From Heligmosomoides polygyrus polygyrus (lineage: Eukaryota > Nematoda > Chromadorea > Rhabditida > Heligmosomidae): a stretch of 64,000 nt of DNA. Location: NCBI GenBank assembly GCA_947396885.1, contig OX377206.1:52435631-52499630 (forward strand). Reading direction: 5' to 3'. The first letter of the stretch is position 1. Each line of letters starts with the position of its first letter. The notes beneath the pieces are model-generated. The model made no database searches, had not been told where the DNA came from, and saw only the letters and a list, made by a program, of their open reading frames with translations. Below, piece by piece: positions 51,758-61,001 of the stretch. Made by a program: the position numbers and the translations under genes.

Positions 51758-53564
51758 GATCGTGGCAAATCGGTTGAAGGACCCTCGCGTCAGCCTCAGC
51801 GAGCTGAAACACATCCAGACGGCCCTAAAACACCTGCCCCCGTCATCCGATACTGTCGTGCAGTCGATGCAAGAATTGCTTCTGAAGACGTGTTCGATCG
51901 CGACAGGACTGGCCATGGTGGCAGGACTTCGGTCGCAATTACATACCCCTACCCTCAGCTAGCTCCAGTAATTCAAATTTGCCTTGCAGCTCGATCATGT
52001 GCTCGTGAACACTGCCTCTTTGAGAACCGACATTGCCCAGACGTCAGCCCACATGCACGTGCTCGCGCGTTTAAAGCTTCCCGACGACACGGTGCTCTCT
52101 CATTTAAATTTGACGAAAAGATGGACCATTGCCGCGAGCCCTCCCTTCAAGGTGGTTCTTCTTGTGCGTTCCCTTCCGTCTCGTGAGAGCAACGTTCACA
52201 GATTACACAAATTGTAGGAAAACGACTTGAAATCCTTGATGACTCACTGGAAAATACCCGCGAGAGCCGACAAACGTGATCACGTGACACACTGCACAGA
52301 TTTCGCACGCATGTATTTCGCCACAGTAAGTGATTTTCACAAAGCATCTTTACCTGCTTTCGCACTGCGAATCCTGGTTTGACACTCTTATAGGCTTGCG
52401 ACCCTGTCGAAGAGGTCAAGAAATACGCGGTCCGCGTGTCGGGAAAGTACGCTAAAGATCCGAGGAAGATGGATTTGCCCGCCAATATAAGAGACACACT
52501 AATTAGTAAGCCTACTGCGTTCGTAGAAAACAGACCAGCCGATTTCAACTGATAATATTAAGTGTTTCTTGGACGGCCTTAAAATGGGGCAGCCTGAGCT
52601 CGACCGAATGCCTGATGAGTTGGCGGCCCAACCTACTCAGTAAGTGTAATTCGACTAGTCAAAAATTAGTTAATTAATTAGTAATTCACTGTGTCTTCGC
52701 CGCAGAAAACCGAATTCCAGATTCTGGTTGGATCTCGGCCCAACAAATGAAAGTAGAGCAGCTAAGCTCCTCGAAAGGCAGGCCACACGGGATGCGTGGA
52801 CCAGTGCACTGAAATCTGCGCTGGGAAGGACTCTGTAGGTCTCAACTTGTCTTATCAAAAGTTCACACTCACACCTCGTAAACTACTCCCCACTACTGTC
52901 GAAGAGGTCAAGAAATACGCGGTCCGCGTGTCGGGAAAGTACGCTAAAGATCCGAGGAAGATGGATTTGCCCGCCAATATAAGAGACACACTTATTAGTA
53001 AGCCTACTGCGTTCGTAGAAAACAGACCAGCCGATTTCAACTGATAATATTAAGTGTTTCTTGGACGGCCTTAAAATGGGGCAGCCTGAGCTCGACCGAA
53101 TGCCTGATGAGTTGGCGGCCCAACCTACTCAGTAAGTGTAATTCGACTAGTCAAAAATTAGTTAATTAATTAGTAATTCACTGTGTCTTCGCCGCAGAAA
53201 ACCGAATTCCAGATTCTGGTTGGATCTCGGCCCAACAAATGAAAGTAGAGCAGCTAAGCTCCTCGAAAGGCAGGCCACACGGGATGCGTGGACCAGTGCA
53301 CTGAAATCTGCGCTGGGAAGGACTCTGTAGGTCTCAACTTGTCTTATCAAAAGTTCACACTCACACCTCGTAAACTACTTAAATTACTGCACTTTCAGGA
53401 ACAACGTGCGCCAGTACGTTAAGAAAGGCAATGCGCTTGTTCCCGTAAGTGATCTTTTCACTTACTACACTATAAGCTAAATATATCTGCATACTATATA
53501 CACACACGCATCTTATTATTTAATTTTTCAGAAGAAGAAGAAGAGCAGGAACGCTAATGATTGA
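51758..53564 (+). CDS. Second spliced coding region of the CMC locus, unknown protein
   Basis: Exons in phase: 51758-51917, 51990-52149, 52216-52325, 52394-52522, 52563-52639, 52706-52834, 53399-53444 and 53532-53564 ending in TGA. The protein reads RLKDPRVSLSELKHIQTALK, LDHVLVNTASLRTDIAQTSA, ENDLKSLMTHWKIPARADKR, ACDPVEEVKKYAVRVSGKYA, FWLDLGPTNESRAAKLLERQ and a lysine-rich tail KKKKSRNAND that could be a nuclear signal. One intron (52523-52562) would be only 40 bp, the weakest junction. No family recognised. It may be the end of the transposase or a separate partner protein, as CMC elements often encode two. Confidence 0.5.
52404..53387 (+). repeat. 492-bp tandem duplication of three exons
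   Basis: Copies 52404-52895 and 52896-53387 are nearly identical (CACTAATTAG versus CACTTATTAG is the one difference noticed). The unit starts inside an exon, so the second copy lacks the splice acceptor of that exon and can be skipped within one long intron. A recent duplication or a haplotype mis-join are both possible. Confidence 0.88.
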
Positions 53565-53599
53565 TTTTTGTATGAAAATAGTGTTTTATTCCTGTGTAG

Positions 53600-53905
53600 T
53601 TTTATGAATCTCTGAAGTCTCCCATGAGAACTTTCGTTTCCTGAATTTGTGAGAAAGATTTCAGACTGTAGAGATTGTCTCCCGTGTGAACTTTGAAATT
53701 TCCTTCATTTGTGAGAAAGATTTCGCTTCAGAAGTATTTTTTGTGAAGTCTTGTCGATTTGTAAACTTCCGCTTGTGAAGTTACAACTTTTGGTGTGAAG
53801 TTAATGTAGTGAATTCTTTTTGTGAAGTCTGCTCAATTTCTGAACTCCCGGTTGTCAAGTTAGAACTTTTGTTGAGAAGTTCCTGTACTGTTATTGCTGC
53901 CCTTC
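53600..53905 (+). repeat. TGTGAAGT-type degenerate repeats after the CMC locus
   Basis: At least eight degenerate units around TTTGTGAAGTCT, TGTGAACTTT or TTGTGAGAAAGATTT. They form a subterminal-like array on the 3' side, as the 24-bp units do on the 5' side. No CACTA-like terminus was found beyond it. Confidence 0.5.
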
Positions 53906-54016
53906 GATTTTCTTCAAGAAACTGCTCTTTCTAAATGTTCACATGATGTTCGTTCTGAAGTAAATAATTATTGATTTTAATGTTTATTGATTTTTCAGAA
54001 GGGGGAAATAAGTCCC

Positions 54017-54178
54017 TTGCAGAGAGGGCTGTGGCGGGCGGCGGGCAATGCCTTAGGGATAGGAGGGTCCCGTGCAGAAGGGGAAGCGGCCTTATCACGA
54101 CAGGGCCGCGTCCCCTTATGCACGGGACCCTCCTATCCCTAAGGCATTGCCCGCCGCCCGCCACAGCCCTCTCTGCAA
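54017..54178. repeat. Long GC-rich hairpin, 75-bp arms
   Basis: Arms 54017-54091 and 54104-54178 are complements with about four mismatches around a 12-base loop. The arms contain GGGCGGCGGGCAATGCCTTA. Because of the symmetry both strands are open in the same frame, which is not evidence of coding. Confidence 0.9.
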
Positions 54179-54184
54179 GACCTC

Positions 54185-54385
54185 CCCTTGCAACACAATC
54201 GCACCACTGCTGCAAGCCTGCGCCGTTCAATTTGCAGCACAATAGCGCTCTAGAAGCTATTGTGCTGCGTTCTGACTCCACGCTACCGCACGAAAGCCAC
54301 ACATGAGGGTTTGTATTCGAGCTGTCACTCGGTCACTGGCGACTTCGTGCGCCGGTTAGTGGTGCGCGAATGTCTGAGAAGGAGA
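54185..54385. repeat. MITE-like repeat with GCAGCACAATAGC units, copy 2
   Basis: Words GCAGCACAATAGCGC and CTATTGTGCTGCG and the end AGTGGTGCGCGAATGTCTG match the repeat at 43785. It sits immediately 3' of the minus-strand gag below. Confidence 0.55.
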
Positions 54386-54479
54386 ATTATTTTTTCCACA
54401 ACATCCAATCTCTCGCTGTTACGTACCATTTCTTTGAATATTGCCCAATGTTCGGCAAATTATTCTGCATTACCACTAA

Positions 54480-55087
54480 ATGTGGGTAACGAGAGGGTTT
54501 ATGGAGCGAAACATCCTCTGTCCAGAGTTATTTTGCTCAGATCTTGGCGAAGTCTGTGTATCTGACCCGAAGTTGGCAGCGTTGAAGTGCTTATGGAGGC
54601 TGTTATTTTCGTTATTGCCTTCTTGAACTACTTGGATGTCGAGATCTCCTGTTGTCTCAGTACCACTACTTTTGAGGGAGATATAGCCATGGTTGATGCC
54701 CATTCCTTCTCGAGCACTTCGTGACTCGTCGTACCTCGTGGTTAGCTTAAAAATTAACTCGCTAGCATCTGCGATCGCAATCTGTACCTGCGACTCCTGC
54801 TCTAATTGTTCAATTTCAGCGATTAGCTCTTTTCTCTCATTCTTGCTTTTACAGTTTCTGCTGTCGTCTCTAATTTCGTTGTACAATTTTTGCAGAAGTT
54901 CTCTGCGCTCTCTGATTTGCCTTATACCGCTATGTAAAAGCGCTATAGTAGGACGACATTTTTCGTAGTTCTCTTCATCTGCTAATGGGTACTCTATGGT
55001 AGCTGTGTACTTCTGGAAGCGTGCCACTAACTCGCTGAGCGTCATGGAGCTGAAGACAATAAGAATTTTGTGGATGTATAGGGCCAT
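54480..55087 (-). CDS. BEL/Pao element 4, gag amino end
   Basis: A clean 200-codon frame from Met at 55087: LSELVARFQKYTATIEYPLA, ENYEKCRPTIALLHSGIRQI, RKELIAEIEQLEQESQVQIA, with strong heptad patterning. It aligns with the gag start of element 2 (EKYKPSIDGLEERITELKEG). The frame ends early after NSGQRMFRS because other sequence follows, so it is the intact beginning of a truncated gag. No protease, RT or integrase is attached. Confidence 0.8.
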
Positions 55088-55232
55088 TATTCTTCTGCTA
55101 TTACACTTCTTAGTTTTTCAGATTTCTGAGAATTTCCTCTATGTACTGAGTACTAGAGACTTGTCCTCTTTATCTTGATGAGGCTGCGGTTGCAATTGGA
55201 CCAGCTCAAGGTGTGAACCGAGAGCGCTTCTC

Positions 55233-55460
55233 TTAATTAGAGAATGCGATCTGCTATAGATCGACTTGCGGCTCTAGGCGTAGGTACGCAAGAGGCTTAC
55301 GATTCCCTTTAGTATAGGGAATGCGATCTGCAATAGATCGACTTGCGGCTCTAGGCGTAGGGACGCGAGAGACTTACGATTCTCTTTATTATAGAGAATG
55401 CGATCTGCAATATATCCACTTGTTGCTCAGGCGATGTACGCGGAGACTTACAATAGGGTT
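55233..55460 (-). repeat. 77-bp tandem repeat upstream of gag (LTR or leader)
   Basis: Three units start with GAATGCGATCTGC at 55242, 55319 and 55396; the first two are almost identical and the third is diverged. Each unit has a TCTAGGCGTAG core and an AGAGAATCG/CGATTCTCT pair. On the minus strand they lie directly upstream of the gag of element 4, where an LTR enhancer or leader would be. Confidence 0.8.
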
Positions 55461-55659
55461 TATTAGGCCGATGCACCAAAATATGATGAATGCTAGGATA
55501 GATGTCTTATTTGCCCAAGAAAGCGATGGTTCAGTGGATTAGGTAGAATAGAGGAGTCGAACCGTTTATTGCTAGTCGTGATGAGTCAAGTGAGTAAAGT
55601 CCCTTCGCCCTCGCACCTTGTGGCTGGGGTGGGGCGAAGAGAAGGGACCGCATCATCGC

Positions 55660-55893
55660 AGACGACTATAAAATTTGTTTTTCGTAAGTGGATACGTACT
55701 TCTGAAACACACAAACACCTGTTCTTTTCAAGAAAGTCTGATTCTGGTGTGAGACGAATTTTTTTCTGAAAAAGGGTGCCTACCTATTATCGACTGCGAG
55801 GAATCCAGTGGAACTAGTACGGGCCTTCAGAAACAAACAGGAAACGAGATATGGGCAAACTATGAGGTGAACACATACTTTTGGAAGGCACTG
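55660..55893 (-). mobile_element. Tc1-like 3' end fragment
   Basis: Matches the 3' non-coding part of the palindromic element at 39756-39990, including GTTTGCCCATATCTCGTTTC (minus strand) and the terminus CAGTGCCTTCCAAAAG bordered by TA at 55894-55895. The other end and the gene are missing. Confidence 0.75.
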
Positions 55894-55895
55894 TA

Positions 55896-56540
55896 TATGG
55901 AACCGGTGACCGTATTGGCCAGCAGCCAGCAGCTCATGGTAGATTGGTCGTTTCGCATTCCACCAAACGCAAAGTGAATGTTTGCGTTGGTGTGGGTCTG
56001 GCTTTGGCTGGACTGGTGGTTCTGCGTCGGGTGAGAGCCAGACGGTATGACGTGCGCTGTTATCGTAGACTATTCTGCTCTCATCTCCAGTCACTAGATC
56101 GTCAAGAAATTCCTTCCGATGTGGCTGCGCGAGGACTGACCGGCATATGGTCATTCGCACTTGCTTATATGCTCGGTCAGCCTGTGAGGGATCCATGTTG
56201 TCAAAATTTTTTGATAGTCGAGGTCGTGGAGATGCAGCTTGATGGTGGAGTGGACGCAGCCGAAAGTTGTTGCCAGTTCCCGCGTAGTTTTGCTTCCAGA
56301 TTGGATTTGATAGCAAGCTGCAATCCATCATCATCGATAGTAGAAGGTCGCCAAGGTTCATATCTCCTGAATCAAAGCGAGCGAACCATGCACTGTGGTG
56401 CGGCTTACAGTCCCTTCTCCAAATGGATCCGTGTTATTAGAGACTGTTTTGCTTGCGTTGGAGCCTCGGTACTATTTGCAGAAGATAACCACTCGAAGCT
56501 GTTGTTGGCCAGCCACGTTCGACATGTCACCAAAATGACG
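55896..56540 (-). pseudogene. Mariner transposase relic 2
   Basis: Minus-strand text RKEFLDDLVTGDESRIVYDN carries the first aspartate in mariner context; SARHTVWLSPDAEPPVQPKP and SLCVWWNAKRPIYHELLAAG follow. The remainder is cut off at the TA where the Tc1-like end begins. The amino-terminal half (EWLSSANSTEAPTQAKQSLI and on) is readable only with frameshifts. Upstream terminal repeats were not delimited. Confidence 0.85.
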
Positions 56541-56689
56541 CGCGCGGGCCCTTATATACTCATACAGCGAAAGCTTCCGGAACATTCTACACGATCCTCA
56601 CTGACTCGGGATTTTTTAACTTTTTTCCACAGAATTCTAAAGTTTTCAAAATTTTGTTTCAAGACTTCGCCCAGCCTAATAGTTGTAGA

Positions 56690-57390
56690 ACCAGATGATT
56701 CTAATAGACTCCAAGCAAGAATTGATTCATTAGTCAAGTGGGCAAAAGATTGGCAGCCACCTTTATCTCCACAGAAGACAAATTTTATGCAATTAAATGC
56801 CAGTTCACAGACTTGCACGCGTACATACAAAGTAGATGGTGTTATAGTCTCACCCGTTGGTTCCGTTAGATGTCTTGGATTTCACTATAGCAATAGTCTG
56901 GATTTTTTGGAGCATATCAGAAATCGATATAAGCAAGCAATTATGCGGACGTGTCATACTTTCAAAGGACTTTGTAGCAAAAATAAGGCTGTCCTTCAAC
57001 GAGATTACAAAACTTCCGTTCGTCCTACAGTGGAATCTAGCACTACAGTACTTGCAGGAAAACAGACATCTATTGCAATTCAGGGCATATCAGAAATCGA
57101 TATAAGCAAGCAATTATGCGGACGTGTCATACTTTCAAAGGACTTTGTAGCAAAAATAAGGCTGTCCTTCAACGAGATTACAAAACTTCCGTTCGTCCTA
57201 CAGTGGAATCTAGCACTACAGTACTTGCAGGAAAACAGACATCTATTGCATTGAGAGGATAGAGAATAATTTTGTGCGCAAACTGATGGCACGCACTGGT
57301 GATTTCAGGTATTAAAGACTGCCAAACGCTCTGGTAAGGAGAATACGCCCTGAATTGCCCTCGCTTGCATCCCTTCCTAAAGCAATTGAT
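56690..57390 (+). pseudogene. CR1/L2-like LINE reverse transcriptase end, internally duplicated
   Basis: Reads RLQARIDSLVKWAKDWQPPL, TNFMQLNASSQ, VSPVGSVRCLGFHYSNSLDF then RYKQAIMRTCHTFKGLCSKN and, after the duplication, NNFVRKLMARTGDFRY and RIRPELPSLAS. This is the thumb and carboxy region of CR1-type elements. A 173-bp tandem copy (56913-57085 and 57086-57258) breaks the frame since 173 is not a multiple of three. No FADD or endonuclease part is present. Confidence 0.85.
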
Positions 57391-57675
57391 GTATGTATGT
57401 TTTATACAATATTGCTCAACGGATACATCGGTATGAAGTATAGTACGAAACAGTAGTTTCGTGATATAAGTTCACTCACCAGAAGCTGTGCACCCAAAAT
57501 AGCGTTAACTCGTCCTAAATCTACACTATACGCCAACTTCTTTACGTATAGAGCAGGAACTGCATACCTTAAGGTTACAAAGAATCTGCCAGTGCTGCTA
57601 TCCCTAGATCATTTTAAACGGTTAGTCAGCAAAAATTACTTTCCTAGGTGAACCATAGAATAATACCGACTACTA
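57391..57675. other. No feature seen
   Basis: A/T-rich sequence without coding frames. TA at 57674-57675 borders the next element. Confidence 0.4.
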
Positions 57676-58942
57676 TTAGGTTGTCCGGAAAGTTCTCAGC
57701 TTCTTTGTTAGGTTGTTGCGAAAGTTCCCGCCATTTTTGAATGTGCTTTTTTTCTCACTAACGCTACCTTATAGCAAGCTCTCTTTTCTCCACATAAAGA
57801 GATCAGTTATGCATAAGTTTACCATTATTGCTAGCTAGCTCTCGAGTAACTCGTAAAAAATGGGGCTTTCAAAAGAAACCATCCGAGGTCTCTAATTGTA
57901 TGACTTCAAATTTGGTGAGTCAGCAGCCGCTTCCTATCGTCCCATCAATGGTGCACTTGTAGAGCGCAACGTCCGATCGCGCTGCACGAGAATGGTTCGC
58001 ACGCTTTCACAAAGGTGCGTTTAACCCTCAAGATTCGTTCGGGTCAGGACGTGAGTCCGATGTCGACAACGATTGCGACAGCTGGTGGAATCGGACGCAC
58101 GGCGGACTTCTCGCTTAACTTGTGCAGGACTTGGGTGTGCATGATGCCACCATCGCCAGGCACCTACATCAACTGGGTAAGGTGCACAAGTTGGCACAGT
58201 GGGTTCCCCATGACCTCACCAAACGCGACCGCCAGCGACGTGCTGAGGTGACCAATTGCTCTCGTACAAGCGCACAGATAGTTGCCTGAAGTTCATTATC
58301 ACAGGAGATGAGGAGTGGGGCCTGTAGGGGCCTGTATGTCAACATCAAGAGGAGAAGACACTAGGTTGACAGGGGTGAGCAGCCTGAGCCACAGCCAAAG
58401 GAGGGTCCTCACCCGTCGAAGATTATGCTTTCTGTTTGGTGGGATTGCAAAGGTGTCATCTACGAGCTGCCTGTCCGTAACGAAACCCTAATATCGGACT
58501 TGTGCTGTCAGCAGCTGGATGGACTGGCCGCCAAGATCGCAGAAATGCGTCCGAATCAATCCGATTCTTGCACGACAATGCTCGACCACACATTGCAAGA
58601 ATGGCTCGCCAAAAGCTTCTCTACCTTGGATGGGAAGTGCGGCCTCGCCCGCCGTACAGCCCGGATATTGCACCAACAAACTACAACCTTTTCCTGTCTC
58701 TCTCCAGTGCTATGCATGGGAAAACGTTCGATGACGAAGACGACATGGAACGCTGGCTGGCTGGCTTTTTCGAATTGAAGCCAGAAAAGTTCTACGCTGA
58801 CGAGATCGGGAGTCTGCCTGAAAGCTGGAGTAGAGTGATAGAGCATGATGGCGGTACTTCGTTTCTTGACGTGTTTCGCTTTTTTTGTAAAACTAAAAAA
58901 TGTGGTGTCTTGAAAGTGGCGAGAACTTCTGCAACAACCTAA
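57676..58942 (+). mobile_element. Mariner element 3 (1,267 bp)
   Basis: Flanked by TA (57674-57675 and 58943-58944). The right end, read inward, is TTAGGTTGTTGCAGAAGTTC. Two left ends occur in a row: TTAGGTTGTCCGGAAAGTTC at 57676 and TTAGGTTGTTGCGAAAGTTC at 57708; the second matches the right end better. This suggests either a duplicated terminus or insertion of one mariner into the edge of another. Confidence 0.85.
57860..58935 (+). pseudogene. Mariner transposase 3
   Basis: Helix-turn-helix relic GVHDATIARHLHQLGKVHKL after several frame changes, then IITGDEEWG with the first aspartate, KIMLSVWWDCKGVIYELPV, then FLHDNARPHIARMARQKLLY with the second. The third motif reads SPDIAPTNYNLFLSL; the AAC codon at 58679-58681 gives asparagine where the DD34D aspartate is expected. 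The carboxy end ESWSRVIEHDGGTSF is present. About five frameshifts or stops. Confidence 0.9.
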
Positions 58943-58944
58943 TA

Positions 58945-59926
58945 AAATCGCCATCCCACTGTTGCTCAGCAAATGGTTATAAAAGGTGAAACGAGAAAGG
59001 TCACCTTACATTTGCAACTGAAGTGCAGGCAGGATCAGTCTTTTAACTTGAGGAAGCCTTGAAGAGTTCAACTTGTTGGTAGCCCAGAATGGCTGCTTCA
59101 CTTGTAGGTAAGCTGTCTTCAAAACGCTCCCTCGAATCACAGCGCGATCTAGTAGCATCGAGTTGGCTTTGCGCTATGACTGAACTGTGAAAACTTGGAT
59201 GTGCAATCGGTGTTCCGCAATTTACATTTCCACACACCAGTTAGCGGCTCCGATGGGCAATGGCTCCACTGTAAATAGTGCACCTACAAAGCGCTGTAGA
59301 TAGTGGAGAACCCACCAATAAAAAACGGTTTCTAAAAAATGTCTGCCGTTCTTACTCCATTTTCGGCACCAAACCGAGCTTCAACTGCACTGTCAACTTT
59401 ACCACTTTCTTTCATTGGGCGCCAAGCTGATCGGGGGAGGGAGAGGGGTCACCATGAAATTCAGCCCTATAGTCCGTACTGTAATACACAAAACTGGTGA
59501 GCTGAGGTAAGCCATTTATGATGTAACCAGCGTCGATCGCCGGAAGCTGGAGTGTGCGGTCCACGCCAGGCTAGCCGACTGCGCCGGCGTCGGCTACGTG
59601 AGCTACACGGAGCAAATGTAATGGAAAAAGTGAGCACCGATGGCAGCGTGGATGGTTGCGCGTGAGAGGCTGTGGAGGGTGAGGGTATGTGGAAGAGCAG
59701 AACAGAAGCGAGACGTGAAAGGAGGTAGGTAAGATACGCAGGAATTGTGCGAGAAAGGGGAATGAGAAACAGAAATACAACGGCGGAGGTGGAACTCACA
59801 GTTTGCAGTTGAGGTTCGATGGCAGCATGAGTGAGCGGTTTTAGATGGGGCGAAGCGGCGGAGAAGGCGTTGAAAAGGGGTCCATGGATTTTTAAATTAT
59901 TAATTGAGTCATACGTTTTGCAACAG
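58945..59926. other. No gene recognised
   Basis: A 185-codon minus-strand frame at 59467-60024 overlaps the gag fragment on the opposite strand and lacks a known domain. No repeats or RNA genes noticed. Confidence 0.35.
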
Positions 59927-60048
59927 GCTTCCCAGAATACTGGGCTGTTTTTGAGACCCTCGTTCACAAGAGCAGAGATCTCGATGTCATGGAGAAGATA
60001 CTGCTTCTCAAAGGAAAGCCTCAAACGGAATGCTCAGGACTCTGTAAG
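59927..60048 (+). pseudogene. BEL/Pao gag fragment (DUF1759 core only)
   Basis: FPEYWAVFETLVHKSRDLDV then MEKILLLKGKPQTECS matches the core of gag in element 2 (SEYWAVFETLVHKNVELHV). Only about 40 codons survive. Confidence 0.75.
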
Positions 60049-60102
60049 TAAGAGGAATTCAACTTGCAACAAAATTTGTCTTCCAGAAAAAATGAGATTA
60101 TA

Positions 60103-60842
60103 CAGGGTGCGTAAAACATATTGACGCACCTACTTTTTGTTTCAGCTCCAGCTTTCTCTTCCTACCCCTCTAGGTTTTTGTGTGTTATTTTTATTGTCTG
60201 TATTTTTCTCAACAAAAAAAAAACACTCACGAAAAAACTGAAGAAATATGACCGTCGTCGTTACGGTGGCCCTTTTTTTGTCTGTTACCCAAAGAGCAGA
60301 CTACTTCCTTAAGAAGAGAATTAGGCGCTGTTCGAAACGGTTAGTGAGGAAAGAGGTCAGCAACCCAAACGTCAGCCCCGGCTCTGTCATAACAGGTGAT
60401 GATTATGATATGTTCAAGCACGCAAACGTTCAAATCCAAAATTATCAATCTCTGTCCGACAACGGCAAACAGATAACGCGCGCAGGTGTAGACAGCTTCT
60501 CAGACGAGCATATCTTAAACATGAATCCGCTGGATTACTCTTTTTAGGCAATTTTGGAGAATGAGATCTGGGCTACTTTCAACAGAAGTGAGCAGTCCCA
60601 GAAGGCTACCCTGTTCAAAGCACGGAACGAAATCCAAGGGAGTACTTGCGGCGCGTGCTCATGAATTTTTCCGCCGTTTTCGCTCTAGTATTCTCAGTAA
60701 AGGAGCCAATGTCGATTACGAGTTATTCTATCGTGTTTGCAAGATCATTTTCCATATTTCTCAAGTGAATATTTTAAAACTTACTGCGCAATACTATTTC
60801 CACAACTGTCATTTACTGCGTCAATACTTTTTACGCACCCTG
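60103..60842 (+). mobile_element. Tc1/mariner-like element (740 bp) with CAGGGTGCG ends
   Basis: TA borders both sides (60101-60102, 60843-60844). Ends are inverted: CAGGGTGCGTAAAACATATT and CAGGGTGCGTAAAAAGTATT, then GACGCA in both. The gene is decayed; recognisable text is SLSDNGKQI, MNPLDYSF then ILENEIWATFNRSEQSQKAT, which corresponds to the SPDLNPLDYSxW third-acid region and carboxy end of a Tc1-type transposase. It lies in or beside the split mariner described next. Confidence 0.82.
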
Positions 60843-60849
60843 TACCACA

Positions 60850-60993
60850 AAAGAAAAATGGTTGGTTTAAACGAAGTAGTTGCCGCCTGAAGAAGTGATG
60901 TACCACTGCAATAACCTCATCAACTTCGGCGAAGCGCTTAACACGGAGGAGGTGCTCCATCGACCGAAGCAGATGGCAGTTAGACGACGCAGT
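60850..60993 (-). pseudogene. Mariner transposase 4, carboxy part (split by hAT element 2)
   Basis: Minus strand: ASSNCHLLRSMEHLLRVKRF then AEVDEVIAVVHHFF. This follows directly from the part beyond 63387 when the hAT element is removed (YTPDTASSNCHL). The third catalytic residue is asparagine (60979-60981). Confidence 0.8.
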
Positions 60994-61001
60994 GTCCGGG
61001 G
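60994..61001. other. Left target-site duplication GTCCGGGG
   Basis: Identical to 63379-63386, and both lie within the mariner codons for the YTPD region, so one is an insertion-made copy. Confidence 0.9.

Noticed and set aside
53971..54306. Two overlapping frames encoding similar peptides on opposite strands
   Set aside because: The similarity is forced by the 75-bp-arm hairpin.
55881..57254. A 457-codon open frame on the plus strand
   Set aside because: It runs antisense through a mariner relic, then into a CR1 fragment and its 173-bp duplication in shifting frames. It is open by chance.
59467..60024. A 185-codon minus-strand frame with hydrophobic text
   Set aside because: It overlaps a recognisable gag fragment on the other strand and has no domain.
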